DNA of 64,000 nucleotides from Cellulomonas sp. JZ18 (GCF_009720485.1 NZ_CP045245.1:3968001-4032000); one strand, 5' to 3'. Positions 30,139 through 38,599 are shown, counted from the first letter of the stretch. Translations and numbers: made by a program. Notes: generated from the sequence alone by a model not told the origin.

Positions 30139-30739
30139 TCACCCCTCCTCGCCGACCAGAACCCATGCGTTCGGGGCCCGCAGCGCCGCCGCTGCAGCCT
30201 CACCGTCCGCTTCGTCGAAGATCAGGGTGCGGTCACCTTGGGTTTCGGCGACGGTGTCCTCTGATCCGCCTTTGGCGATCTCATCGACGGACGTGTTGCG
30301 AACGTCAAGCCCTCGTCCTCGACGCTGCATCGGCCGTTGCCACGTCGTACGACGGCCAGTCGAACAGGTCGCGTTCGCCATCGCACGCGATGGAGCCGGC
30401 GTCCCAGACGGGTCGGATGGTCCCGGCGCTCGTGGGGAACGGGGCGACCCGATCGGGCGTGGTGTTGAAGACCTCGGCGCGGACCTGATAGTCGTAGGTG
30501 ACCTCGGCGGTACCGGGTGCTGATCGCTCGGTATCGACGTCGACATCCAGGTCGAACGAGGTGACCTGGAGCCGGTACGTGAACCCGTTGCGATCTGTCC
30601 AGGTAGTGCTCAGTTCAGGGTCGATCGTCGGCTCGGTCTCCCTCGGCGTGTCTGGGCCGCCGGCAGGACGCGAGCATGCGGCGAACAGGCCGAGCGTGAC
30701 GCCAGTGGTGAGCGTCGCGGCGAAGGTGTTGGTGGGCAC
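30139..30739 (-). pseudogene. Lipoprotein remnant
   Basis: From GTG 30739 the frame gives a weak signal (TTGVTLGLFAACSRP, lipobox Cys) lacking positive charges, then an exported domain (FTYRLQVTSFDLDVDVDTER, VTYDYQVRAEVFNTTPDRV). It shifts frame near 30310 to NTSVDEIAKGGSEDTV and ends at 30139 with WVLVGEEG. The break is repaired by removing, not adding, one base, unlike most other breaks here. The odd N-terminus abuts transposase-like sequence, so the gene was probably rearranged. Confidence 0.45.
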
Positions 30740-30759
30740 CCCGACGACTCTCCCACCGA

Positions 30760-31072
30760 GCGTCGGTCCGCCCACCGAGATCCATCCGGAAACCGGGGAC
30801 CATGCCTTGACATCAAGCGATTGGGCGTCGATCTGAAGCATCTCCCCGGGACGCGTGACGACGTAACGGCCCTGAAGGTCGCCGGGTCTGCTCGCCTGCG
30901 AGAGCCGCACAGACGCGGGCTTGTCGATCCCGGCGTTCGCGCTCGCAATGTCCAAGACCTTGCTGAGAGCAGACTTCGAGACCGTGGTGTAGTCAACTCC
31001 GCGGGCCAGAAGGCGCTGCCTGAACATCGCCACTCGGTTCTTCTTTGACACGGACGAGCGCGACCGCCGCGA
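30760..31072 (-). pseudogene. Mu/TnsB-type transposase fragment
   Basis: The minus strand reads SKKNRVAMFRQRLLARGVDYT then RPGEMLQIDAQSLDVKAW. The second motif matches the start of the catalytic core of Mu/Tn7 TnsB-like transposases and integrases (PGE-x-x-QID-x-x-x-LDV, first DDE Asp). Only about 105 residues remain and they run without a stop into the lipoprotein remnant. Evidence of past transposition inside the island. Confidence 0.5.
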
Positions 31073-31089
31073 GAGTTCCGTCGCGCCAG

Positions 31090-31409
31090 GGGCCACACGA
31101 GAGCGACCGCCTCGTCGAGGAACGCGGGATGTCGCGCGCTGACGCCGTCGCCGAGGCGCGACGGCAGCTTCAGGGACAGCACCCTCTGCATGGGCCCGAC
31201 CAGCGAGCCGGTGGTAACCCCGAGCAGATCACCGGCATGGGCGACGGCGGCGTCAACTCGTCGATCGGCTCCCAATGGCGCAACAACGCTGACGACCTCC
31301 AGGCAGCCATGGACGACGCTCTGGTCGACGCCGACATCGACCCGGCCGTGTGGGGCGACATCCGCATGAACGTGCGCTCCGCCTGGTCAACGCGGTGCCG
31401 GTACCGTGA
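31090..31409 (+). pseudogene. Polymorphic toxin C-terminal fragment (Ntox15-like)
   Basis: The plus-strand frame reads MSRADAVAEARRQLQGQHPL, then HGPDQRAGGNPEQITGMGD and VNSSIGSQWRN. The HxxD and following AGG and NSSIGSQW signatures match the Ntox15 nuclease toxin domain of type VI/VII polymorphic toxins. There is no N-terminal delivery part: the sequence starts at a rearrangement junction near 31080. A one-base break near 31370 leads to LRLVNAVPVP and TGA 31407-31409, which overlaps the GTG of the next gene. Probably a displaced toxin tip or orphan module. Confidence 0.55.
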
Positions 31410-31834
31410 CGGACGTGAGCACCGCGAGCGAGGCAGCGAACGCCAAGTACGGCCCCAACGGCGACCTCGTCTCCGCCTTCATCAACGCGCTGACGGCGGG
31501 CGGCCTCGACTGGCAGCAGGTGGTTGCCGATTCGAGGACGCCCGAGCGCCGCTCGGCCATCCAGGCAGTCGGAGATGTCCCGTGGCCGGCCCCCCGACTC
31601 GCTGCTGTGGACAAGGCGGGCCTCGACGCGTTCGCCGCGCTCGGGCTGTCGCGCTCCGACTTCTCCCACCCGCTGGACCTCGGCGCGCTCAAGGTCGCCA
31701 TCTCGGCGGCGTCGAAGGCGGTCGCTCTCTGCGACCGAGTCGGTGCTGACGTCGTGCGGACGCTGCTGCAGCCTTTCGCGAACCAGGGGGTCGCGGTGGC
31801 GCACGAGGCGATCGCGCGGGCGTCGCAGGGCTGA
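31406..31834 (+). CDS. Putative immunity protein for the adjacent Ntox15-like toxin
   Basis: A 142-aa soluble, helical protein starting VTDVSTASEAANAKYGPNGD. Its GTG overlaps the toxin-frame stop by 4 nt (GTGA), the usual toxin-immunity coupling. No known immunity family is recognised. It contains helices such as GLDWQQVVADSRTPERRSAI and a C-terminal helical part VVRTLLQPFANQG. Immunity function is inferred from position only. An orphan immunity gene can persist to protect against related toxins. Confidence 0.6.
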   Translation: MTDVSTASEAANAKYGPNGDLVSAFINALTAGGLDWQQVVADSRTPERRSAIQAVGDVPWPAPRLAAVDKAGLDAFAALGLSRSDFSHPLDLGALKVAISAASKAVALCDRVGADVVRTLLQPFANQGVAVAHEAIARASQG

Positions 31835-31895
31835 CCCTCCGGCAAGGCCCACCGCATCGGGCGGAGTTGTGCCGGACCTGGCGCGTGACTGGTTC

Positions 31896-31901
31896 TACGC
31901 T
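31896..31901 (+). promoter_or_regulatory. -10 box (TACGCT) of leaderless Abi_C gene
   Basis: TACGCT, then 7 nt, then GTG 31909. Confidence 0.5.
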
Positions 31902-31908
31902 GCCCGGT

Positions 31909-32793
31909 GTGACGATCAGGACCCCGCAGCGGCGAGAACTCGTGAGCGAGCGCGCCCGCACGGCGGTTCGAGACCTCATGAGCGGCACGACGCTGCGTGA
32001 GATCGATGAGCTGTGGCAGGACGAGTTGTTCGCGCCCGTGTTCGACGACCCGGAGCCGGTCGGCGGACAGCGTGTCACGCACTTCCAGGGGTACATGGAC
32101 CAGGTGGACTGGACCGACCCCATCCAGGTATCTCGGGCGCTGCGCGTCTTCGAGGCAGCACTCGCGTTCGCTTTCGTGCCGGGCGCCGAGTACCCGAACG
32201 CGGCGACCATGGCCCGGCTGCGACGCCTGTGGGAGCGGGACGGCTACGAGTGGACCGACGAAGGAAAGATCGTCGGCGGTCCGACGACGACCGTGGTCGC
32301 GACGGAGTTGCTGGACAACCTCTCGGACCCACGTGTCATCCGCGACCACCTGGACCGCATCGAGCGCGCAGTTGCTCAGGCGGACCCTTCCCTGGCGATC
32401 GGCTCTGCCAAGGAACTCATCGAGAGCACCGCCAAGCTCGCCCTTGGGGAGTTGGGCGAGGAGGTTCCCTCGGGAGCCGAGGTTTCGGACCTGGTGCGCC
32501 GGGTGCAGGAGGCGCTGGCGATCCACCCCAGCAAGGCGGCGCCCGGCCCGGATGGCTCGGACGGTGTTAAGAAGATCCTCGGTGCCAGCGTCACGATCGC
32601 GAACAGCGTCGCGGAGCTTCGCAACTCGTACGGCACCGGCCACGGCAAGGACGTCACCCACACCGGCTTGGGCGCCAGGCACGCTCGGCTTGTGGTGAAC
32701 GCGGCACGAATGTGGGTCGAGTTCGTCCTCGACACCCTCTCGGACGAGAAGGCTCCGTGGAGGAAGGCGTCTGCCGGGACCAAAGCGCACTGA
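31909..32793 (+). CDS. Abortive-infection C-terminal (Abi_C) domain protein
   Basis: A 294-aa protein. The C-terminal third carries the Abi_C-like pattern AIGSAKELIESTAKLALGEL, then KKILGASVTIANSVAELRNS and YGTGHGKD, with an RN-x-x-x-x-x-GHG nuclease-like motif of HEPN type. The N-terminal part (residues 1-150) is unassigned. A TACGCT box 7 nt before GTG 31909 sets the start. Probably a phage-triggered RNase of the abortive-infection type. It is stand-alone in the island, with no evident partner antitoxin. Confidence 0.72.
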   Translation: MTIRTPQRRELVSERARTAVRDLMSGTTLREIDELWQDELFAPVFDDPEPVGGQRVTHFQGYMDQVDWTDPIQVSRALRVFEAALAFAFVPGAEYPNAATMARLRRLWERDGYEWTDEGKIVGGPTTTVVATELLDNLSDPRVIRDHLDRIERAVAQADPSLAIGSAKELIESTAKLALGELGEEVPSGAEVSDLVRRVQEALAIHPSKAAPGPDGSDGVKKILGASVTIANSVAELRNSYGTGHGKDVTHTGLGARHARLVVNAARMWVEFVLDTLSDEKAPWRKASAGTKAH

Positions 32794-32806
32794 CCCGTCG
32801 TAGAGG

Positions 32807-33347
32807 TCAGGCCGCGTGACGCCGGTGAATCTCCAACCGCTGCGCGTTCGGACCGAATGACTCGACCACGACCTTGTACGCGGTGTCCGCGTCGCGCGGC
32901 TCGCGGAACTCGAACTCGTACTCGGCTTCCCGCTCGACCGAGGTGACGAGTTCCAGCGCCTGTCCGTCAGTGTCGAAACGCAGGGCGACTCGCTGGCGCG
33001 CCCGAAACTGTGCGTCCTCGAAGGAGATCGGGGTCTGGTCCCCGCCGAGCCGATCCCGGATCTTGATTCCGAGCGCGGAGATCCCCTTGGCCGCCGCGTA
33101 CTCGAATGCCGCCTGGCCAACCAACATGAGGATCTGGAGATTCGCCGCGTCGGCGCCCCAGACGAAGTCGGTCTTGTTGCGCCGCCTGATGAACGTCGGC
33201 TCGTCGATACCGGGCCGGCGACGTCCCGGCGAGCGCGCGGAATCGCGCGAGGGCGAGCAGGCTTCCCACATCGACGGTGAGATCGCCGGTCCTTCTCACC
33301 GTTTCCCACAACGACAGCCGATTCGCAGACTCGGCGAACCGCGGCAC
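32807..33347 (-). CDS. Unknown protein directly behind dnaB (frame break)
   Basis: GTG 33347 lies 5 nt after the dnaB stop, so it may be co-transcribed with dnaB. The first frame (FAESANRLSLWETVRRTGDL) passes near 33205 into a second frame (RRPGIDEPTFIRRRNKTDFV, FVWGADAANLQILMLVGQAA) that ends at 32807. Removing one base joins them. The product would be about 180 aa with one moderately hydrophobic helix. The C-terminal half looks like a small beta domain. Not recognised. Its position marks the island boundary. Confidence 0.45.
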
Positions 33348-33352
33348 TCGCG

Positions 33353-34735
33353 CTACATCTGCATGTCGACGAAGCGCGAGTAGTGCCCTTGGAACGCGAC
33401 GGTGATCGTGTCCGTCGGGCCGTTACGGTGCTTCGCGACGATCAGGTCGGCCTCACCCGCGCGCGGTGATTCCTTCTCATATGCGTCTTCACGATGCAGA
33501 AGAATTACCATGTCCGCATCCTGTTCAATAGAACCACTTTCGCGCAGGTCGCTCATCGCCGGCCGCTTGTCGGTGCGCTGCTCGGGACCACGGTTCAGCT
33601 GCGAGATCGCGATCACGGGGACCTCGAGCTCCTTGGCGAGGAGCTTGAGCGCGCGCGAGAACTCGGAGACCTCCTGCTGGCGGGACTCGACGCGCTTGCC
33701 GGACGTCATCAGCTGGAGGTAGTCGATGACGACGAGCTTGAGGTCGTGCCGCTGCTTCAGGCGCCGGCACTTGGCCCGGATCTCCATCAGCGACATGTTC
33801 GGCGAGTCGTCGATGAACAGCGGCGCCTCGGAGATGCGGCCCATCGTCGCCGCGATCTTCGCCCAGTCCTCCTCGCCCATCGCACCCGTGCGCAGCTTCT
33901 GCAGGTGCACGCGCGCCTCGGCGGACAGCAGACGCATCGTGATCTCGTTGCGGCTCATCTCGAGCGAGAACACGACGGACGCCATGTTGTGCTTGATGGC
34001 CGCGGACCGGACGATGTCGATGCCGACCGTCGACTTGCCGATGGCGGGTCGGGCGGCGATGACGATCATCTGCCCGGGGTGCAGGCCGTTCGTCAGCCGG
34101 TCCAGGTCGGCGAACCCGGTCGGCACGCCGATCATGCCCTCGCCGCGGTGGCCCGCCGCCTCGATCTCGTCGACGGTGCCGCCGATGATCTCGGACAGCG
34201 GCAGGTAGTCCTCCGACGCGCGCCGCTCGGTGACGGCGTAGACCTCCGCCTGGGCGTTGTTGACGAGCTCGTCGACGTCGCCGCCGTCGGTCGCGTAGCC
34301 GAGCTGGACGATGCGGGTGCCGGCCTCGACGAGCTTGCGGAGGATGGAGCGCTCGCGCACGATCCGCGCGTAGAAGCCGGCGTTCGCGGCGGTCGGCACG
34401 GACGCGATGAGGGTGTGCAGGTAGGCGGCGCCGCCGATGCGGCCGATCTCGCCGCGCTTGGTCAGCTCGTCGGAGACCGTGATCGCGTCGGCCGGCTCGC
34501 CGCGGCCGTACAGGTCGATGATCGCGTCGTAGATCGCCTCGTGCGCCGGCCGGTAGAAGTCGGTCCCCCGCACCTGCTCGATGACGTCGGCGATGGCGTC
34601 CTTGCTGATCATCATGCCGCCGAGCACCGAGCGCTCGGCCTCGAGGTCCTGCGGCGGCGTCCGGTCGAACCCGCCGCCCCCGCCGCGGTTGCCCGTGTCC
34701 GGCGGTGCGCCGTACTCGAGGTCCTCGATGGTCAC
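33353..34735 (-). CDS. dnaB: Replicative DNA helicase DnaB
   Basis: The hexameric 5'-3' fork helicase, loaded at oriC and driving the replisome. The 460-aa product has an N-terminal domain (about 30-130) and a RecA-type ATPase with P-loop ARPAIGKS (218-225). It also has VVFSLEMS, LVVIDYLQLM and the RESGSIEQDADM region (398-409). The frame is intact. Codons from E399 to about S423 (33541-33467) are AT-rich (AGT GGT TCT ATT GAA and so on), unlike the rest of the gene. This is exactly around the ESG/SIE site where DnaB inteins insert. No intein is present now. Confidence 0.95.
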   Translation of the reverse strand: MTIEDLEYGAPPDTGNRGGGGGFDRTPPQDLEAERSVLGGMMISKDAIADVIEQVRGTDFYRPAHEAIYDAIIDLYGRGEPADAITVSDELTKRGEIGRIGGAAYLHTLIASVPTAANAGFYARIVRERSILRKLVEAGTRIVQLGYATDGGDVDELVNNAQAEVYAVTERRASEDYLPLSEIIGGTVDEIEAAGHRGEGMIGVPTGFADLDRLTNGLHPGQMIVIAARPAIGKSTVGIDIVRSAAIKHNMASVVFSLEMSRNEITMRLLSAEARVHLQKLRTGAMGEEDWAKIAATMGRISEAPLFIDDSPNMSLMEIRAKCRRLKQRHDLKLVVIDYLQLMTSGKRVESRQQEVSEFSRALKLLAKELEVPVIAISQLNRGPEQRTDKRPAMSDLRESGSIEQDADMVILLHREDAYEKESPRAGEADLIVAKHRNGPTDTITVAFQGHYSRFVDMQM

Positions 34736-34890
34736 CCGTCACCCACTCCTCGCTCGTCCCACCCGGTCGAACGGACGTTCTACACGGAGCTGCCGACAGT
34801 TCCCCGGTTCCCGTGCGGCGACGCCGCGTGGGCGCACCGGTGCCACCTGTCCTCGCGAGGGTAGGTGCCCACGACCCGACCCCCAAACGG

Positions 34891-35058
34891 CGCTGTGCAC
34901 AGAGCGGTGGACAGCCTGTGGACGCACGCCCGGACCCTGTGTGCACAGGATGGGGACAGTGCTGTGGACAACGTGGAGGAGGAGTCCGGACACCGCCTTC
35001 CACCGGCGCATACGCTGTGCACGTGCTGTGGATCGACATCCGTTCGCCCCGTATCCAC
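34891..35058. promoter_or_regulatory. Cluster of DnaA-box-like sites between dnaB and MATE gene
   Basis: The 334-nt gap contains TGTGGACAA at 34963-34971, a perfect inverse of the actinobacterial DnaA box TTGTCCACA. Near matches are TGTGGACGC (34917-34925), TGTGGATCG (35027-35035) and TATCCAC (35052-35058). CTGTGCAC-type palindromes lie at about 34892, 34938 and 35014. It also holds the divergent dnaB and MATE promoters. DnaA binding could regulate dnaB or titrate DnaA. It lacks the AT-rich unwinding region of an origin. Confidence 0.45.
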
Positions 35059-35069
35059 CTGGCGGACGA

Positions 35070-36440
35070 GTGAACCGGCACGCGGACGGCGCGTCGCCCC
35101 CGGGCGCGTCGCCCGACGCCCGTCCGCCGGGCGTCGACCGGCAGATCGTCGCCCTCGCCGTGCCCGCCCTGGGCGCGCTCGTCGCGGAGCCGCTGTTCGT
35201 CCTCGTCGACTCCGCGATCGTCGGTCACCTCGGCACCGACGCCCTCGCCGGTCTCGCGATCGCCTCCACGGTGCTGGTCACGCTCGTCGGCCTGTGCGTG
35301 TTCCTCGCGTACGCGACGACGGCCGCGGTCGCCCGCCGCCTCGGTGCCGGCGACACCCGGGGCGCCCTGCAGACCGGGGTGGACGGGATCTGGCTGGGGC
35401 TCGGCCTGGGCGTGGTCCTCGCCGTCGCCGCGTGGCTCTCGGCGCCGTGGCTGCTGGCGGCGCTGGGCGCGGACGGCGCCGTCCTCGAGCAGGGCGTGTC
35501 GTACCTGCGCTGGTCGACCCCGGGCCTGCCCGGCATGCTCCTCGTCCTCGCGGCGACCGGCGCCCTGCGCGGCCTGCAGGACACCCGGACCCCGCTCGTC
35601 GTCGCAGCGTCCGGCGCCGTCGCCAACGCCGCCCTCAACGCCGTCCTCGTGTACGGCGCCGGCATGGGGATCGCCGGCTCGGGCCTGGGCACCGCCGTCG
35701 CACAGCTCGGCATGGCCGTCGCCCTCGTCGTGGTCGTCGTCCGCGGTGCCCGGGCCGCCGGCGCCGACCTGCGCCCGGCCGCCGGCGGCATCCTCGCGAA
35801 CGCGCGCGCCGGCGTCCCGCTGCTCGTGCGCACCGCCACGCTGCGTCTCGCCATCCTGCTCACGGTGTGGGTCGCGACCGGGCTGGGCGCCGCCGCGCTG
35901 GCGGGTCACCAGGTCGTCAACGCGGTCTGGGGACTGACGGCCTTCGCCCTCGACGCCCTCGCGATCGCCGCTCAGGCGCTGGTCGGGCACGCCCTCGGTG
36001 GCGCCGACGTCGCGCGCACGCGCGCCCTGCTGCGCAGGACGCTGCAGTGGGGCGTCGCCGCCGGTGCCGTCATGGGTGTGCTCGTCGGGGGCCTCGCGCC
36101 GCTGTACGTCCCGCTCTTCACGTCCGACCCCGAGGTGCGCAGGGCGGCGGTCGTCGGCCTCGTCGTGGCCGCGCTCGCGTTGCCGATGGCCGGCTGGGTG
36201 TTCGTCCTCGACGGCGTGCTCATCGGCGCCGGTGACGGGCCGTTCCTCGCGTGGGCGGGCGTCGCCACGCTCGTCGTCTACACGCCCGCGGCCCTCGCCG
36301 TGCACGCGTGGGCGCCGCCCGGCCCCGCCGGTCTCGCCTGGCTCTGGGCGGCGTTCGCGGTCCTGTTCATGGCCGCGCGCGCGGTGACGACGGGCCTGCG
36401 CGCACGTGGGACCGCCTGGATGGTGACCGGCGCGCGCTGA
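35070..36440 (+). CDS. MATE-family multidrug/metabolite exporter
   Basis: A 456-aa integral membrane protein with 12 hydrophobic helices in two homologous halves, typical of MATE (DinF-type) Na+/H+-drug antiporters. Visible hallmarks are PALGALVAEPLFVLVDSAIV in helix 1, VGHLGTDALAG, and the second-half repeat GHQVVNAVW. The GTG start at 35070 has only a weak GGCGGA site upstream. It is divergent from dnaB. Exports cationic compounds; substrate unknown. Confidence 0.9.
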   Translation: MNRHADGASPPGASPDARPPGVDRQIVALAVPALGALVAEPLFVLVDSAIVGHLGTDALAGLAIASTVLVTLVGLCVFLAYATTAAVARRLGAGDTRGALQTGVDGIWLGLGLGVVLAVAAWLSAPWLLAALGADGAVLEQGVSYLRWSTPGLPGMLLVLAATGALRGLQDTRTPLVVAASGAVANAALNAVLVYGAGMGIAGSGLGTAVAQLGMAVALVVVVVRGARAAGADLRPAAGGILANARAGVPLLVRTATLRLAILLTVWVATGLGAAALAGHQVVNAVWGLTAFALDALAIAAQALVGHALGGADVARTRALLRRTLQWGVAAGAVMGVLVGGLAPLYVPLFTSDPEVRRAAVVGLVVAALALPMAGWVFVLDGVLIGAGDGPFLAWAGVATLVVYTPAALAVHAWAPPGPAGLAWLWAAFAVLFMAARAVTTGLRARGTAWMVTGAR

Positions 36441-36605
36441 CCGCACGGCGCTCGAGGTGCTCCCGCGGCGCCCGCGACGACCCGCTCGCCCGTCAGTCCA
36501 CGTGCGGGACCGTCGGCGTCGCGGCCCCGTCGCCGCAGGTGCGCCCGCTCACGAGCATGACCCGGGCCAGCGCGACGCCGTGGGCCACCGGACGGCGAGC
36601 CGGCG

Positions 36606-37022
36606 TCAGTCGCCGCCTCCACCCCCGCCGCCGTCCCCGCCGTCGCCACCCCATCCGCCCCAGCCGCCGCCGTGCGACCCGCCGTCCTGCGATGCGCCGT
36701 CGTGGCCGTGACGTCCGCCGGAGTCCCCCGACGAGGACCCGCCCGCGCCGCCGTCCGACGGCCTCGCGCGAGCGCCGGGTCGAGGAGCCGCGGGACGCGA
36801 CACGCTCCGCCCGGTCCACCACGCGCCCGCCGAGGCGGCGCTCAGTGCGAGGAAGACGATCCCGACGGCCATGAACGCCGACGAGTCACGTTGGCCCATG
36901 CCCAGCACCAGGAACACGATCCCGATGGGGAGGAAGGCCGCGCCCGCCCCCGCTGCGGCCCCTGCGGGCCGCTCCTCACGGGCACCCGTGCCGCTCCCCT
37001 GCTCGCCGGCGTCGTCGGTCAC
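36606..37022 (-). CDS. Small membrane protein with glycine-rich tail
   Basis: A 138-aa product from GTG 37022 with a GAGGAGG site 6 nt upstream. Two transmembrane helices (AAFLPIGIVFLVLGM and FMAVGIVFLALSAASAG) are followed by a basic segment and an extreme Gly/Asp/His-rich tail (GGWGGWGGDGGDGG type). No family name. A low-complexity tail of this type is probably disordered and could bind metal or other proteins. Confidence 0.65.
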   Translation of the reverse strand: MTDDAGEQGSGTGAREERPAGAAAGAGAAFLPIGIVFLVLGMGQRDSSAFMAVGIVFLALSAASAGAWWTGRSVSRPAAPRPGARARPSDGGAGGSSSGDSGGRHGHDGASQDGGSHGGGWGGWGGDGGDGGGGGGGD

Positions 37023-37103
37023 GTCGGGCCTCCTCAGCTCCTCGTCGGTCCTCGTCGCGAGGCTACTGACCGGCGCGCCCGGCGCGGGAGCCGACCGCGA
37101 CGG

Positions 37104-37676
37104 TCAGCGCGGCACGCTCTCGGTGGGGCGGGACACGTCGACCTGGTCGAGGGGTACCTCCTCCGTGGGGCGGGCACGTTCCAGCAGCGCGTCGCCGCAC
37201 GGCACGCCCGAGGGCTGGCCGAGCTCGCCCGTCCCGTCGATCGTCACCTGCCAGCACGTCGCCAGCGTGACGCGGCCGGTCGTGACACCGGACTGCACCA
37301 CCGAGGACTCCTGGGTATACATGCGCAGGTGCAGGTCACCGTCGACCACCTCCCCGGAGAGAGCGACGCTCCCGAGGATGATCGAGAGGAAGTCGACGGT
37401 GCGCACGGCCTCGTCGTCCGCGTTCAGCACGGTGGTGCCCGCGCAGTCCGCCAGCTCCTGCGCCAGCGCCGTCGTGTCCGCGCCCGCTGCCGGGAGCCGA
37501 CCGCCCTTGTTCCCCAGGCACTCGAGCGTCCGCGCGAGCTGGCTCCCCAGCCCGGCCTCGGCGCCCTCGCGGGCGCGCGTCAGGACGGTGTCGTCGGCGT
37601 TGCAGCCCGCGAGCGCCGGGACGAGGGCCACGACGAGCGCGAGGCCCCAGCGGCGGGCGTCACGGGCGGCCGGCAA
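37104..37676 (-). CDS. Putative lipoprotein
   Basis: A 190-aa product from TTG 37676 (GAGGA just upstream) with signal RRWGLALVVALVPALAGC and lipobox LAGC. The exported domain has four further Cys and ends VDVSRPTESVPR. No known family. A short frame ending GLDARALEDALAGRP stops at 37660, just inside this gene, and may belong to another small upstream gene. Function unknown. Confidence 0.65.
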   Translation of the reverse strand: MPAARDARRWGLALVVALVPALAGCNADDTVLTRAREGAEAGLGSQLARTLECLGNKGGRLPAAGADTTALAQELADCAGTTVLNADDEAVRTVDFLSIILGSVALSGEVVDGDLHLRMYTQESSVVQSGVTTGRVTLATCWQVTIDGTGELGQPSGVPCGDALLERARPTEEVPLDQVDVSRPTESVPR

Positions 37677-37679
37677 GAG

Positions 37680-38079
37680 CGTCCTCCAGCGCCCGGGCGT
37701 CGAGCCCCGCCGATCCCGAGCACGTCGAGCTCGTCGCTGCGTCGGGGGTGGCGGTGTGCGCAGGCCCGACGGCGGGCACGCGCGACGCGGCGGCCGACGA
37801 CGGCGCCGGCTGAGTCAGGACCGGTGCGGCAGCGACGTGCCCTCGTGACCGACGCACCAGCCCTCCTCGGCTCGGTCGTCGGCCGCTCCGACGTGCGTCA
37901 CAACCTTCCTGACGCGTCGTCCGCCGCGCAGGCCGTCGACATGTGATCTCGCCCACATCGCCGCGCTCGGGCGGGTGCGGAGCGCCGGGCACGCCACAGC
38001 TGCCTGCAGACCTCTGCCTCCCGCGTCCACCCGTCCGGATCCCCGCCGACGCGCACGGGCGGCGGGTCCCCGGACGCGA
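37680..38079. other. Intergenic stretch, no clear gene
   Basis: 400 nt between the lipoprotein and the ribosomal operon terminator. A Pro/Ala/Thr-rich minus-strand frame (about 37860-37660) could be the end of a small gene, but no start or motif supports it. Nothing else recognised. Confidence 0.3.
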
Positions 38080-38116
38080 CGAGGCCCCGCCCCGGACGGA
38101 CCGGGACGGGGCCTCG
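38080..38116 (-). terminator. Terminator of rpsF-ssb-rpsR-rplI operon
   Basis: 16-nt arms (38080-38095 and 38101-38116) pair with a single mismatch around a 5-nt loop, 20 nt beyond the rplI stop. Confidence 0.85.
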
Positions 38117-38135
38117 TACGACCTCGAGGGAGGTG

Positions 38136-38585
38136 TCAGGCGGCGACGACCTTGACGGTCACCGTGGCCGAGACCTCGGGGTGCAGGCGGACCTGCACCT
38201 TGTACTCGCCGAGCGACTTGATCGCCTGCGAGACCTCGATCTTGCGCTTGTCGACGGCCGGGGCACCGGCGGCCTTGATCGCGTCGGCGATCTCGGCCGT
38301 GGTGACGGCGCCGAAGAGGCGGCCGGACTCGCCGGACTTCGCCGTCACCGTGACCGCGTTCGCCTGGAGCGAGTCGCGGACGGCACGGGCGTCGTCGAGC
38401 GACGCGATCTCACGGGCCTTGCGGGCCTTGCGGATCGCGGTGACGTCCTTCTCGGCACCCTTGGTCCACGGCGTGGCCAGGTTGCGCGGGACGAGGTAGT
38501 TGCGGGCGTACCCGTCCTTCACCTCGACGACGTCGCCAGGGGCACCGAGACCGGTGACCTCGTGGGTCAGGATGATCTTCGCCAT
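38136..38585 (-). CDS. rplI: Large-subunit ribosomal protein bL9
   Basis: 149 aa, the usual length. The N-terminal RNA-binding domain [20 protein letters not shown] with [13 protein letters not shown] is diagnostic; a long connecting helix and the C-terminal domain ([17 protein letters not shown]) follow. Last gene of the operon, 14 nt after rpsR and before a terminator. Confidence 0.97.
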   Translation of the reverse strand: MAKIILTHEVTGLGAPGDVVEVKDGYARNYLVPRNLATPWTKGAEKDVTAIRKARKAREIASLDDARAVRDSLQANAVTVTAKSGESGRLFGAVTTAEIADAIKAAGAPAVDKRKIEVSQAIKSLGEYKVQVRLHPEVSATVTVKVVAA

Positions 38586-38599
38586 GAGTCTCCCCTTCC

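Noticed and set aside
34736-35069. The DnaA-box cluster as the chromosomal origin
   Set aside because: No adjacent dnaA or dnaN, few boxes and no AT-rich unwinding element; oriC probably lies outside the window.
33525-36446. A 973-codon minus-strand frame opposite the MATE gene and dnaB
   Set aside because: It has Arg/Gly/Ala-rich shadow composition typical of antisense frames in GC-rich DNA, while dnaB and MATE are clear on the other frames.
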